This document shows positions 30,124-42,592 of a stretch of 64,000 bases of DNA, piece after piece. A program made the position numbers and the translations under genes. The stretch covers positions 138,377,121 through 138,441,120 of the forward strand of contig NC_085139.1 in the NCBI RefSeq assembly GCF_024139115.2, written 5' to 3'. This DNA comes from Armigeres subalbatus. Lineage: Eukaryota; Arthropoda; Insecta; Diptera; Culicidae. The notes under the pieces are model-generated. The model was not told the origin of the DNA and did no database searches. It saw only the letters and a list, made by a program, of their open reading frames with translations. Position 1 is the first letter of the stretch; every line of letters starts with the position of its first letter.

Positions 30124-32694
30124 TCATTTCGTAGACCGTTACATAAATATATGTGGCTGCACTATAGTACATTAGTTTATTTTAACTATCCTTGGGCGGT
30201 TGAATTTAAATCAAAAAATAGTTTTTTAAGTGTTTTTCTGTTTATTGTCACATCAATTTTGTCGCTATGTGAGTTATAACAAGACATTATTCTGTTCAGA
30301 GGCGCATGTGTGGCATAGTTTGTTCTATAATAATAACTTATACAAAACAAGTTTCTATTTCTTAATTAGCGAATGAGAGTAGAGAAGTTTAAATTTAAAT
30401 TCAGGATCTGATATATGAGTATCGAAGTTATTTTTCACTACACAACAATTTAAAACAGTTAAAATGGCTATATTGAAAATTTTGTTCCAATATGTCCCAC
30501 TTTCCCCATGTATGTTAAAACTCAAGGACAAGTCAAAATTGCATATTAAATCGTTTTCCATGTCACAAAATACTTTAATTGCTCAAAATATTCACTTTTC
30601 ACATCAATAATAAATTTAGAAACTACTATTTTGTTGGAAATCCATTGAGTCAAAATAAAAGTAAAAGCTTTTTCCGGTAGTTTAAAGTCATGATCAAGCA
30701 ATAGCATTAGGATGGTGCATCTAATGGTTTTGATTCCAAATATTTTTGTATCAAGTGAATTCGTTGATAGTTCTGCTTCATCATTCTAGAACATTGTTAT
30801 CATTAAACACGTTCATCGATTCATCGGCAGCCATAGTACCTACTTACCCCGTATTTTCACTTGCCCCGGGGTTCCTTAACCATTTTTGTTATGGTTCGTA
30901 AAAGCCTGCATCTCTGCACGTATTTTTTGTTTTTTGCTATAGGATAAAAGATCCAATAGTGGAGGAACTAAGCATCTTCAAATACTATTTGATCCCTTGC
31001 ACTGAATCAGTCTAAATCTATACTTCATTTTGCTTACCTTGAGAGTGAGTTCGAAAGCTGTTTAGCTTTATTTTGCATAAAAAAAGTGTTGAAGTATATA
31101 TTTCTCATGCTCTAGCAAACTGGAAATGGGCTTTCATACCGTTTCCATCTTCTATCCCTATACCTACAACTTGATTAGTTCTAGCAGGTAATTGTTAAAA
31201 ATTCGTAATGAGCAAAAGAAAGCTCGTTTACGGCATCCAATTAGAATATACACCACCCTTTCATTACTATCACATTGGCAACCCGTTAACCAAGATCAAC
31301 CTCTGCCATAAAACCCTAACCCCCAGATTCCAATAAAATTTCGCAGGAACGCGTGGCGAGTGCAGAGGTGTTCTCGGCTTGCAGTGGGCGAGTGACTGCA
31401 TCATCAATTCCTTCCCATCCCCGATGACCGTGAGGACATGGCCAGCGCCGTTATCGACCATCCAAAAATACTAGAGCTCTCGGACTGTACACATTGAGAG
31501 TGTAAATCCCATGTTGCTATCCATTGGTTGCAATTGTTCTGGTCGATCACGGAGTAGCAACTACGAAATGCATTTTCATCATGCTCATGCTCATTCTCAT
31601 GCTCATTTTGCATAAAAAAAAGTGTTGAAGTTGCCACAGTATCCAGCCTTCCTACCGAAAACCAATTCTCCAATTATTGGTGCATTGTTCCAATAGTTGC
31701 GGTATTTCGTAACGCATGCGAGACAAAATAAGGAATTTTATTATTACTTTACCGATATTGAGGGAATTTCTAAGCTATTTTCGTTTACATCATATTATGA
31801 CACGTCAACTGATTGACTGCAAATCTGGGTTGCTAGGATTTTTCCATGTAGTATCTAAATTATGCAAACTTTGTGTTATTTGGTAGTCCAACAAGCCTAA
31901 ATTGCATTGCCTTTGTGTAGTCATATAAAAATATTGCGTAATAAAACTTGTTTAAAAAGTCGTGGAAAAATGTATTTCGAAAATTGTCTGGGCAACACGC
32001 TCCACCGTAACTAAAGACGTTTCATAGCCCTTCATTAGTATTTTATCTATCCCATAATAAAAAGGTTAAAAATTCTTATGTGCTTGACATTGAAAAACCA
32101 ACATAAGTCCATTTAAGCGGGTGTGAATTACATTTCAATATTTTCCATATAATTTTTAAGCAACTGCTGCAGGCTCGCTGCGCTTGTGTTCAGTTACCTA
32201 CCCTGCCGAAAACCGTTACATTTTTGAAGATGGAAGCAATTTTATATCATATTAACCACTGAGAATTTTTTTTAATAAATAAAACCACTGAGAAAAGTTA
32301 TTTTGTTGCCCAACTGAGTATTCCAGTGCAAGTTTTGTGGACAGTATGCTCCAGTCGCTCCAGAATGTTGAACAAACAGACATTAAAAGTTACATCGAAA
32401 CTGTAACTTTTTGTATTTTGCTATTATTTTCCTTTTGTAATACAAAATTACTTCCATATTCACATAGTATGATGATTTTACAAATATCTAAAGGTACCAA
32501 CTGATTTTTACCCATAGTTAGTTATAGTTTTTTTTAGAAATCAAAGGGGGGCGTTTTGGCCAGGTGGGGCGCATTATACCGTCTTACCCTACCGGAACTT
32601 GATAGGAACACCCACGACTATCGGACCATTTGCACTATTCAAAGTCATATTCATGTTCGTATTTATCATATTCAAATTAACAATAATATTCACC
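30124..32694. other. AT-rich stretch without a supported gene
   Basis: A 24-base segment (TTTTGCATAAAAAAAGTGTT plus four bases) occurs at about 31073 and again at about 31608. A CATGCT-type short tandem repeat lies at 31578-31606. No gene is supported. Confidence 0.4.
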
Positions 32695-32831
32695 GCTAAC
32701 CGCGGTGGAGGTTGGTACTCGGGTTCTGATGGCTTTTCCGCAAACGTGACCTTCAAGTGGTCTTGTTGTGTAGGGGTTATCACGCCTATCTAGAGAGTAG
32801 GAGGTTGAGGGTTCGAGTCCCTCCAAGACAC
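32695..32831 (+). repeat. tRNA-like repeat, copy 1 (complete cloverleaf)
   Basis: The 3' half (32759-32831) folds as a tRNA: acceptor GGTCTTG/CAAGACA with one mismatch, D stem GTG/CAC, anticodon stem CCTAT/GTAGG with loop CTAGAGA, T stem GAGGG/CCCTC with loop TTCGAGT. The loop position 34-36 reads AGA, a serine anticodon, but the long variable arm of tRNA-Ser is missing. About 60 bp of leader are conserved with copy 2, so this is a repeat (SINE-type or tRNA-derived) rather than a plain tRNA gene. Confidence 0.6.
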
Positions 32832-33256
32832 GTGGATTCTTTTTCGCAAATTTCATATCAATTTGTCCATTTCGAATCATGTGCTGTGCATATGCACAGC
32901 CAAGATATTTAACAAAAAAATGGTTTTCGTACGGCCGAGTTGCCGAATAATATGCAATTAATTGTAATCAAGTGTCGGTCTTTCACCGTCATTAGTCGTC
33001 TGAGTACACGCGACCGCTTACGTAAGGCAATCAAACTCATCAAATGCTTTAGCCAAGCAAGCCTTTGGCACAGCAGTGTGCGATTGATTCGCATTCTATA
33101 CCATCCCGCCCAACCCGTTGTTGGGGGGCATGGAGTACGATCTTCTCGTTTAATAAACAATGTGCACTCGCTTGACTGTGGATATACAACAGTAAAGCAC
33201 ATGTGGAGATTGGACAAATCAAGCATCCGAAAGATATTCAATTTGCAAAAAAGAGA

Positions 33257-33384
33257 GCTAACCGCGGTGAAGGTTGGTACTCGGATTCTGATGGCTTTTC
33301 CGCAAACGTGACCTTTAAGTGGTATTGTTGTGTAGGGGTTTTCACGCCTATCTAGAGAGTAGGAGGTTGAGGGTTCGAGTCCTT
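33257..33384 (+). repeat. tRNA-like repeat, copy 2 (acceptor end lost)
   Basis: It has the same leader (GCTAACCGCGGTG...) and tRNA-like core as copy 1, 562 bp downstream in the same orientation. It stops at TTCGAGTCC, where an RTE fragment begins, so the T-arm and acceptor are incomplete. Confidence 0.65.
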
Positions 33385-34021
33385 CGGCTCGCGGCACGAA
33401 GCCTTTGCGGGATGCGTTGAGCTTCTGATAGAACTTGCGTGTTTCTTGAGAACGGCACAGCTGTTCAATCTCCTCGCACTCCGCTTCTTCCAGGCGGCGT
33501 TTCTTCTCCTGAAAAAGGCGGGTCTGCTGTCTCCGCGTCCGTTTATAACGTTCCACGTTCTGCCGGGTACCTTGCTGCAGCTCGACCGCCCGCGCTGTGT
33601 CCTTCTCCTCCAGAATATGTCTGCACTCTTCGTCGAACTAATCGTTCCGTCGACTTCGTCCCATATACCCAACGTTGTTCTCTGCTGCGTCATTAATGGC
33701 TGCTTTGACTGTATTCCAGCAGTCCACAAGAGGGGCCCCATCGAGCTCACCCTCATCCGGCAACGCTGCCTCGAGATGCTACGCGTATGCAGTAGCGACA
33801 TCAGGTTGCTTCAGTCGCTCTAGGTCGTACCGCGGTGGTCGAGCGTTGTTGATAACGGATAGTTTTGGGCGCAGTTTAACCATCACCAGATAGTGGTCAG
33901 AGTCGATGTTAGCGCCACGATATGTCCTGACGTCAATAATGTCGGAGAAGTGCCGCCCATTAATTAGAACGTGTGTTTCTGTCTGCAGTGGTGATCTCCA
34001 GGTGTACGATCGGCGATTCAA
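33385..34021 (-). pseudogene. RTE-type LINE fragment: endonuclease end and linker
   Basis: Minus-strand reading gives [20 protein letters not shown] and SDHYLVMV (the end of the endonuclease), then a charged linker ending in KRRLEEAECEEIEQLCRSQE and RKFYQKLN. The frame changes near 33800. It is a relative of the larger RTE copy at 41.8-47.2 kb but from a different subfamily. Confidence 0.75.
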
Positions 34022-34225
34022 ATCATGCGTGAATCAAACACCATCAGAACCATGGCTCACATAATCGCTCATGATTCGAATCGCGATTTATCGCGGCGAG
34101 TGAACAAGCGATGCGATTCTGTCCGAGAAACTCAAGCGCGATGCTCTCCCTACAGAGTTGCAAGCGAGTTAACTCGGGCATGAAGCCTCGATGAATGAGA
34201 TTTAAGTACGGTTCTACCAACACTG
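34022..34225 (+). repeat. Dispersed repeat copy
   Basis: It matches the reverse complement of 24585-24975 over its whole length and ends in ACCAACACTGGG. It lacks the insertion present in the other copy. Confidence 0.6.
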
Positions 34226-35365
34226 GGAGTCTGACGAACAATTTCATGCGTTTGCTCGACTACGTATGAAGCTTTGGAAATTCCGGGACCTGTTCCAGAA
34301 TCACCGAATGATCAGATAAAATAATGAAAATTGCTCGGATGCTCATGAAATTCGAACATGCTTAAGGTGTCGGACCAATGATTTCTTTCATTACTCAATT
34401 TTGGCTTCTGATACCGGAGATGCCAAAAGTTCCGAAACTGGTCACTGGATAAACCTGTTGCATTTCGTGACGAAACTATGAATCTAATCAATTATCTTTT
34501 GAAATTCTCAAAAATTTGACGTGTCGTGATTTCGTTTACAGTTCATTGTGATCTTTTTCTATGGAAAACTTCAAATGCTCCGGATCCTGATCCGTAGCTA
34601 ACTAATGATCAGTGGCAGTCCAAGTAGATACATACTATGATCCTATTTAGTTTTCTAACAATTTCCAAGCGTCATTGAACAGGTGAGCTGTGATACCGTA
34701 ACACCTCATGAAATTCGGAAAAGCTGGAAAAAGCCTTCATTATTCAATTTTGGCCACTTATACCGAAGATGTCGAAAATTCCCAAACCTGTCCGTAGTTA
34801 TCGAATAACCAGTTGCACTTATAACTAAAGCTATGATTTCTTTTAATTTTCTCGTGTAATTCGGAAAAGTTAAATGGGTCAACGCACATTTTTTTTGCGC
34901 TGTTCAATGTTGTTGTTCGCCTTAAAAGTCAAAATATAGAACAATTACTCATTTGAAAACGCTTCTCAGAAATAGGAGATAAATGACATTTTCATCTCGC
35001 CATAATTATTTCTTAAAATTTTAATTTTAATATACACTACACGGGAAAGGATACGCACGGTTGCTGATGTTTGTATATCGAATCAATATTAACATTTTAT
35101 TAAAAAAAAAGTTTATGTCAAGAACCGTTACTGTAACAACCGTAACCGTAACCGTATAAAGGAGGCTTTAATATGTTTGTGTAAAACTGAATTATCTTGC
35201 AATTAAAAAATATGAAAACAAGGAAATCAAGGAACACCAAATATTTCTAGCATAAATTTAAATAAATCATAGAACTCCGTATTTCTTTCTTGAAAGAAGC
35301 ATTCTTTAGCTTCGCAATGGATTGGAAATCGGTCAAGTAGCTCAAAAGTTATGAATTGTTTGATA
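34226..35365. other. Stretch without a supported gene
   Basis: Two stretches near 34310-34470 and 34690-34830 resemble each other (CATGAAATTCG and TCAATTTTGGC followed by a TATACCG- or GATACCGGAGATG-type motif), suggesting an old duplication. No coding sequence is seen. Confidence 0.35.
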
Positions 35366-35369
35366 AAGT

Positions 35370-35521
35370 CAAGACAAAATTTTCAAAACGACTTATCTGC
35401 TTTTGTAAACAAAGATTCAAACGACGATTTTACAAATCTGATAGCTCTCCCATGCAAATCAACACCACCAATAGGTCTTTGTTTACAAAAGCAGATAAGT
35501 CGTTTTGAAAATTTTGTCTTG
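35370..35521. mobile_element. 152-bp element with perfect 46-bp inverted arms
   Basis: Positions 35370-35415 and 35476-35521 are exact reverse complements, with a 60-base loop. The outer AAGT occurs on both sides (35366-35369 and 35522-35525), consistent with a 4-bp target duplication. Confidence 0.8.
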
Positions 35522-35721
35522 AAGTTAAATTATTTTCGAAAAGGATCGGTTTTGTTTCTATCTATCCATCTGTCTATATGAGTGCGGCGTTACAATAAGA
35601 AACATTTGAATCGCAAAATAGACTTTTCAATTTTGAGCAAGACAAAATTTGAATTCCCTAATTAGGAATCTTACATTTAAAGTTTAAGACAATCTTGTTG
35701 ACATGTTCCAAGCTACACGTA

Positions 35722-36149
35722 CATAATACCAAATATACTCTATTACCAATATAGTCCACTTTGGCTGAATTGAAGAGACAACGCAGTAGTGTCGACTGCT
35801 GTGGTGTCACAAAGGGCAAACAATGTAGTGAAAAGACATTCCGAGGAGTGCTTAAACGTATTATGCAATATGCAGTGTGACATGTCGAAACAATATGCTA
35901 GAAATCATCGTATGACCCCATTTTGATATCTCAGTTTTAAAATATAAAATTTAAAAAAGTGTAATTCGAATTTTCAAAAATTGTAGAAATAGTGTAATTT
36001 TTGCAATTATCTCACCCCTTGGCTCTAGTTTTTAGGCGTTAGTCACCTTTTGTGACGCAAGATGGTTTGAATGTGCGGTCTGTTGCCAAATATATAACGA
36101 TACACGAAGTGGACTATATTGTTAATATAGTATATTTGATAATACTAAT
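35722..36149. mobile_element. MITE with about 35-bp terminal inverted repeats
   Basis: CAATATAGTCCACTT near 35748 and AAGTGGACTATATTG near 36107, with AAATATAC and GTATATTT further out, form inverted ends. The interior is AT-rich with no coding capacity. Confidence 0.7.
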
Positions 36150-36150
36150 A

Positions 36151-36386
36151 AGGGGCCATCCACAAAGTACGTCACGCCTCTAGGGGGAGGGGGGTTCAGA
36201 GCAGCGTGACGATCCATACAAAAATTTTAAAGGCTCGTTACAAAAAGCGTGACGAAGGGGGGAGGGGGGGTTATTATTATTAAAATCTTTATTAAAGAGG
36301 TTTTTAGCCCAAGGCTAGTTCACCTCCGAGGGAGGGGGGGTTGAAAATCGCCAATTTTCGCGTGACGTACTTTATGGATCTTCCCT
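36151..36386. mobile_element. MITE of the GGGCC...ACGTCACG family with a nested insert
   Basis: The ends AGGGGCCATCCACAAAGTAC and GTACTTTATGGATCTTCCCT are inverted copies with a G-rich tract just inside. A 60-bp insertion starting ATTATTATTAAAATC (36274 on) interrupts it. Confidence 0.75.
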
Positions 36387-36430
36387 AAAAAGGCTATTTA
36401 TAGGCCGATGATACGAAAAGTTGTCGAATT

Positions 36431-36962
36431 CTACGGGGCAGGATTGTGCCACAATCAACCAAAACTATATAAAAGTTCATTAATTCATCGTATAAGTACT
36501 GTACTATTGATCTTTAACAAATAAACAACTTTTGTTGCAATTCTGAGTTCAGTCGGGCATACCGATCCAATTTCTAGAACGAAAAGGTGATAGAGGTGTA
36601 CATTTTCCATTTTTTTTTTTTGGCGGAAACCCCCATACAAACTTCAAATCAAATGCTGCAGCTTATACATCAAGCGATTAGGCTGAAATTTTCAGAAATT
36701 GATTTTCATACCCAAAGAATTTGATCTACGGGGCATTCATCTATGGTTGATTTATAAAAATTCATTAACTCATCGTATAATGTTCTGCGGGATTGATCTT
36801 TAACATATCAACTACCTTTGATAAAATTCTGAATTCAATCGGGCATACCGAATCAATTTCTAGAACAAAAAAGTAATGGAGGTGTATTTTCCAATGTATT
36901 TGGACGGAAACCCCCATACATACAAACTTCAAATCAAATGCGGCAGATTATGCAACAAGCAG
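36431..36962 (+). repeat. Tandem duplication, period about 294 bp
   Basis: TCTACGGGGCA begins at 36432 and again at 36726. Shared blocks follow at the same spacing: TCATTAA.TCATCGTATAA, CGGGCATACCGA, CAATTTCTAGAAC and AACTTCAAATCAAATGC. The copies are diverged by substitutions and small indels. Confidence 0.75.
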
Positions 36963-38882
36963 AAAATTTCAACTCTTGCTCCATCAAAGGTTAATATTTC
37001 TCTAAATCGTGCTTTTAAATCAAGCAACGGCCCATCTGTTCCAACCTGACCGTTTCGCTACCACTATTTTGAGTTTCACGTAACATATGTCAAATTATAC
37101 TTTACGCAAATTTCTTTTTTTCTCAGTTTTGCTAACTTTGGCAACGGTCAACTAAAACATACTATAACATCGGTGAAAACGGCTATTAAAAGACAAAAAT
37201 AACGAGAATGATATTGTCTACGTCTGAAAGCTGCAATGCCCATCGACGCATGAAAGTGAAAACCCAAACGACCAGCTGGGATCATGTTGCCGTTGTTGTT
37301 GGTTGGACGCCGTACCCACGCCTCTCTCTTTCTCTTTGAACTTTCAACACAGTCTTGAACTTGACTGTCGTGCTTTGCTTTCGAAAAGCGATAAAAGGTG
37401 CATTTGGTTGTTGAAATTAATCTTAGAAGAATAGGTATACCCCCTTCGTGTTTGAATATTTTATTTCCACCTAAACGGCGATTAAACCTTTCCTGAAGTG
37501 CTAAATATTTGAGTGCCCTATGAATGAATAAGTTCTACCCATTTTTTGTCTACTGTGACCCTATGCTCGTTGGCACATTTCTACTCAAAATGCGCGACGT
37601 GTCACAGGAAATTATTTACAAATGGGGTAGACGTACACGCTGCCTATAGAATGGGGTTCGGGACAAAATAGCACACAAAAGTGATACACAAGAGTACTTT
37701 TCACTTTTTGATAGTCGGTGCCTTGAGCCAAGACTGGACATGGCGTAGGTTGAAAAATGGTTAAGTGGGACACAACGAACACGCCTGAATGCGTGATGAA
37801 ATTTGAGTCATCGTTTACTTTCCGGCTCCATCGGTGCGCCAAATATTGGAAATCCGGCATTGGCTCATGGTCAATGGTATGATCAATAAGTATGATTTTT
37901 GTATTCATTGACGTTGATTTTTGTCAGGACGAATTAGGTGACTCGTTTGTGTAGCTTTATTATAGTGATTTATAGTATATGTTGATAGTTCATCACTATG
38001 AATGTGACTTCAACATAGCGATATTTGTGTACTGTGATAGCGAATACAAACAGATTAAAGAATTGACAGCCTGGTAGTATGGGGATGGGTAATCGTACAG
38101 TCCCTGTCCAACCGCTTAAATCAAAATCCTTCACTAGTTTTGATCCTCAGGACTGCAAAGGCACAAATTTCCCAAATTTCCCTGAGCCGACGTTCTGATA
38201 GAATATTTTACAGTATACTGTATTTTTTTATCGAGCTTTCAACAGCTGAACGTACGGTAATTAGTTCGGTGAACGAAAATATTACAGATCGTAAAAAAAT
38301 AAACTTCCTGTTTTGAAACATGTTTTTAAACATTTCCATTTGCTGTTTTTATCAAATTAATGAAGGTTTATAAATTTCTGTCGAGTTCGGGTCAGGTTTG
38401 TGAGATGAAAAAATGTCGGGTCCGGGTCAGGTACGGGTTTCTGGTAATTTTGAGGCCGTTGTTTGGGCCTACATCCGTTTTGATGTATAGAGAAATACAA
38501 AATATCTAGTTTGAGTTTCCCGGTAAAAAAATGTTCGGCTCCAGCTTGGGATAAAATAATTGATTTTTTTCGGCTTCGGGTCGGGTTCGGGTTTGATAAG
38601 ATTTTTCATTTCGAGTTCGTGTCGGGTCCGCACAGATAGAAAAAGTTGTTGAAATTTACATAATTACAATTTTATATTCATCCATACTTTGCTTTGGAAA
38701 ACTCCACGGGCGCAAAAAATCTCCCAGCAGAAAACATAAATCCAAATGAAGAAGCTGAAAAGAAAATTGATGCTATGAAAAACAAACTGTCTTAACTAAG
38801 AACGTAAATTACCTGTTATTATTTCTCCTCCCAATGTCTAACTGTTTATTTTTATTAGGCTCCGAACGTTTAAAAAACCCAA
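36963..38882. other. Stretch without a supported gene
   Basis: Loose TCGGGTCCGGGTC-type repeats lie at 38380-38635. I see no supportable coding sequence. Confidence 0.4.
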
Positions 38883-39290
38883 CTTAATTCACCGAGTGGT
38901 GATACTGCCTTTCTCGCATTTAGCCAAGACACCAACCTTATATGGCTCTCATATAGTTCGATTCCATTTTCTCAATAACTTTCAAACGCAATGGTTTATC
39001 ATTGTCAAATTCAATAGTGACCAACAAGGCTTTGTTCGCTGTCGAATGCAACTTGTTGCGAGAAAATCGGTCAAGAATTACTATATGAAAAAGTGGCTAA
39101 TGTTTTTCGGTTTTCGTGTGCACACACACATACACACGGACATACAGACATTTGTTGAGCTCGATGAGCTGAGTCGATTGGTATATAACATCATGGGTCT
39201 CCGAGACTTCTATAAAAAAGGTCGATTTTGGAGTGAAATGATAGGCTTTCGGTACAACTTTGTTGTACGAGAAAGGCAAAACGCTGGTTG
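38883..39290 (-). repeat. 167-bp-period repeat family, diverged copy
   Basis: The reverse complement runs from TTTTGCCTTTCTCGTAC through GAGACCCATGATGTTATATA, a GT run and TTGCAACAAGTTGCATTCG-like sequence to CGAGAAAGGCAGTATCACC. It carries one internal unit only. Confidence 0.7.
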
Positions 39291-39959
39291 TATAAAAATA
39301 TTTCGAATTATTAAAATAATATCGGAATTAAAGTCGGTTCGATAAACTGCTTAGAATTAAATTCTCTACAACTTTGTAGAATAGTACGGCCCTCTAACTC
39401 GAAAAATAAAACATAAAAATGAAAAATACATTTCACAAAAGGGCTACATGGCAACTTACACCAAAAATAGATCTTTTCTGGTAGATAATTTCTTCCGAAA
39501 CACTAGCGCTGATGGTTCTAGAGATATCGAATTATGTCATAAAATCTGACGAATCCGACCATTATGCAATCGTAGAATCATATAAAAAAAAGCATCATCG
39601 TCCGCATTAATTACCACTTTTAGTTTATCAAGAATGAAGAAAATACCGTTAGATATATTATGAATAAAAGAAGTTCCTAATGACAGCCCTGGTGTATAAC
39701 TCAAGTGACTTGCATTGGTTTTGATCTATTGTTATTAAATTTTATAAATAGCTAGCTATATGTAATCGGTTTTCCGCGGGATTGGAAAGTAAACTACGCA
39801 ATTGAAATGTCAAATGATGTAGCCTATAATAGCACGAAACCCACATATGTAGGTAGATTGATTGAAAGGTAGAACGATACATAGATTCAATTCGATACGC
39901 CCACTGTGATCAGTTCATCCAACAAACTATGATCACTTCTAGGTGGTTTAATTTGTTTT

Positions 39960-40540
39960 TGCCTTTCTCGTATACAAAGTATACGTAAAGGCTATATGTT
40001 CGCTCCAAAAACAAACTTTTTATAGGAGGCTCGGAGACCCATAGTGTTATATACCGATCGACTCAGCTCGACGAATCGAGGTGATGTCTGTGTGTGTGTA
40101 TGTGTGTGTGTATGTGTGTGTATGTGCGCAAAAGTTCGCAAAAAGTCTAGCCCATTTTTCAGGCACTTGCCCTTAACGGATTTGCTTGCAACAAGTTGCA
40201 TTCGACGCAGAATCCTGTCCCATTGTTTCCTATTGAAAATTGGCCGGATCGGACTATGGGCTCAGAAGTTATGGTCAAAATACTTTTTGTTTAGACAACA
40301 ACGAGTGGAAAAGTCTAGCCCATTTTTCAAGCACTTACCCTTAACGGATTTGCTTGCAACAAGTTGCATTCGACGCAGAATCTTGTCCCATTGTTTCCTA
40401 TTGAAAATTTGCTGGATCGGACTATGGGCTCAGAAGTTATGGACAAAATACTTTTTTTCATACCAAAAGCGCGTAGAAATTACTAACTCGGAAAAAAACG
40501 AGAAAGGCACCATCACCGCTAGGTGGATTAATCTGGGTTT
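39960..40540 (+). repeat. 167-bp-period repeat family, copy with two units
   Basis: It starts GCCTTTCTCGTATAC and ends with CGAGAAAGGCACCATCACCG, so the ends are inverted over about 12 bases (TGCCTTTCTCGT). A GT microsatellite lies at 40087-40130. The internal unit beginning AAAAAGTCTAGCCC repeats with a spacing of 167 bp (40146 to 40313). Confidence 0.8.
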
Positions 40541-40629
40541 TTTTTTAATATGGTAGCTATACCAGTTTCCATTTTGATTCCTTGTTACTGTTAGGTTTAA
40601 TACTTCAAATATGTTTAATAATGCAGCTC

Positions 40630-41260
40630 TCGGGAGAATATTATATAGACTCTACTTTAAATTCACTTTCATTTCTTCTCTATTTATTTTGCTTTCTTTC
40701 TTCCATTTTCTCATTTTATTTCCCTTCCAATTCTTCTTCCGTCTTCTTTTTCCATTTTTTCTATTTGTTTTTCCTTCTTCTTTGTTCATTCTTTTTTTTC
40801 CTTCTACTATATTCTGTTCTTCCATCTTTCTAGTTTTAGTTCATTTTATCTTCCATAGGACCAAATATTTCATAAAAATTATGTCCTACTGGTCTCCGAA
40901 AAGCTAAGGGGGAGAAGGTGATAATAAAACATAAACATTAAGAAGTAAAAAAAATAATAGGAAAAAACCTCAAAATTTTCCTGAAATTTCATCGTTGCCC
41001 CCTCAAATTATTATTATTGGCCAAACAAATCCGAAAAGCATATTTTTTTTTTAAAAATATTTGTGTCGTCCGAATCTTCTTAAATTTATTTTGTCTTTTG
41101 ACTATCTTCTGCCTGTAGCTTTCTTACCACATATTTCTTCTTTCTTCTACATTTATTTCTTTCTTCAAATCGCTCCACATTTTTACTTTATTAAACTTTT
41201 AATTTTGTCAAACAATACGACTCCTCCTTTCCTAATGAGACTACCACTCCCTATTATAGC
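40630..41260 (+). other. Pyrimidine-rich low-complexity stretch
   Basis: Long TTCTTTCTTCC-type tracts occupy 40660-40860 and 41085-41180. No coding function is evident. Confidence 0.5.
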
Positions 41261-41280
41261 TCCCAAACTTGCCAATGCCC

Positions 41281-41460
41281 GTCTCTTAAGAATAGAGAAT
41301 ATGTGTACCAAATTTGGTTGAAATCGTCCCAGGGGTTCACAATTTACACAAAATTGTTCATTTCTAAACAAAACAAGACACCATCCCAGTTTTTCCAGTG
41401 ACCCATCTTCCCCTTAGGGTAGAGAATTTGTGTACCAAATTTGGTTGAAATCGATTCGGG
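41281..41460 (+). repeat. Short direct duplication
   Basis: GTGTACCAAATTTGGTTGAA with flanks occurs at about 41305 and 41432, a spacing of about 127 bp. Confidence 0.7.
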
Positions 41461-42029
41461 GGGTTGCGTTGGGAGCAGTGATGGGAAACGTCATTTCGAT
41501 GTCATGGCTCATGGGACTAATTCGCTGATAACTTTTTTCCAAGTTATTTACAATTGTGTTTTTGTTCAAACATGTAGCCCTTAAAGGATCCTATAACTTT
41601 TTTAATAGATCATTGCTCCAAATCCATAATTGGCGGCGTGAGAGCCGAGTTAGTGTCAAATAACATTAATCTCAAGACATTCACTGATTTCCTTTTGAAT
41701 TTTGTTCTAATGCCTCACATTTTGTATTTAGAACAATGATTAAATGAGCAAAGTTCTCAGATCCTTCATACGTTACACATGAACTAAAAATCCGAATTGT
41801 AAATAACTTTTTGGCAAGGGCTTGACGATCCCTCCCCAGGCCATCTGCGAGTTTTGGCGTCTGGGTTTGACAGTGGGCCCTGTTAAACCTCTATAAAAAG
41901 CTGCATGTATCCGCAAGTAGGCTCCGCCAAAGCGACCGTGTGCCGCTCAAAGCGCACAAACCCAAGTCCTGGTGTTAGGTGGGACGCTAAACAGCCCTGA
42001 CACGACGGCCCTCCGACGAGACAGGAGGT

Positions 42030-42592
42030 TTGCGCAGGCCCAATAAGCCGCCTTTAAAAACAATTATTACGAACCACATAGAAGATAATACGACTCGATA
42101 CAATCGGCAACGACCTAGGCGACGAATAAAGAATAACGATTGGAAGCTTGGAACATGGAATAGCAAGTCGCTAGGCTTCGCAGGTTGCGACAGGATAATC
42201 TATGATGAATTACATCCCCGCAACTTCAACGTCGTAGCGCTGCAGGTAATCTGCTGGACAGGACAGAAAGTGTGGAAAAGCGGGCATCGAGCGGCTACCT
42301 TCTACCAAAGCTGCGGCACCACCAACCAGCTGGGAACCGGCTTCATAGTGCTGGGAAACATACGCCGACGCGTGATTGGGTGGCAGCCAATTAACGCAAG
42401 GATGTGCAAGCTGAGGATAAAAGGCCGATTCTTCAACTATAGCATCATCCACGTCAGACATACGATGGATGCCCACTGCGGGACACCAAAATCGTCATCG
42501 GTGATATGAACGCTCAGGTAGGAAGGGAGGAAATGTATAGACCGGTCATCGGACTTGATAGTCTGCATACCGTATCGTACGACAACGGCCAA
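42030..42592 (+). CDS. RTE endonuclease, N-terminal part
   Basis: The frame contains KLGTWNSKSL (the TWN motif that opens RTE endonucleases), then FNVVALQ and a long RRRVIGWQPINARMCKLRIKG region. After a one-base change near 42505 the GDMNAQVGREEMYRP motif follows, with the catalytic aspartate. The domain stops at 42592 where a MITE is inserted after codons for DNGQ. The other half is at 44883. The ALQ motif normally carries a glutamate next (ALQE), but here it reads ALQV, so the active site is altered. Confidence 0.85.

Noticed and set aside
32677..33556. Minus-strand frames containing EGLEPSTSYSLDRR as protein genes
   Set aside because: The peptide is the reverse translation of the tRNA-like repeat; the rest belongs to an RTE fragment.
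37380..37430. GATAAAAGGTGC as a TATA box
   Set aside because: No initiator at the right distance and no coding sequence downstream.
40087..40130. GT microsatellite as an independent feature
   Set aside because: It is a fixed internal part of the 167-bp-period repeat, found at the same place in all copies.
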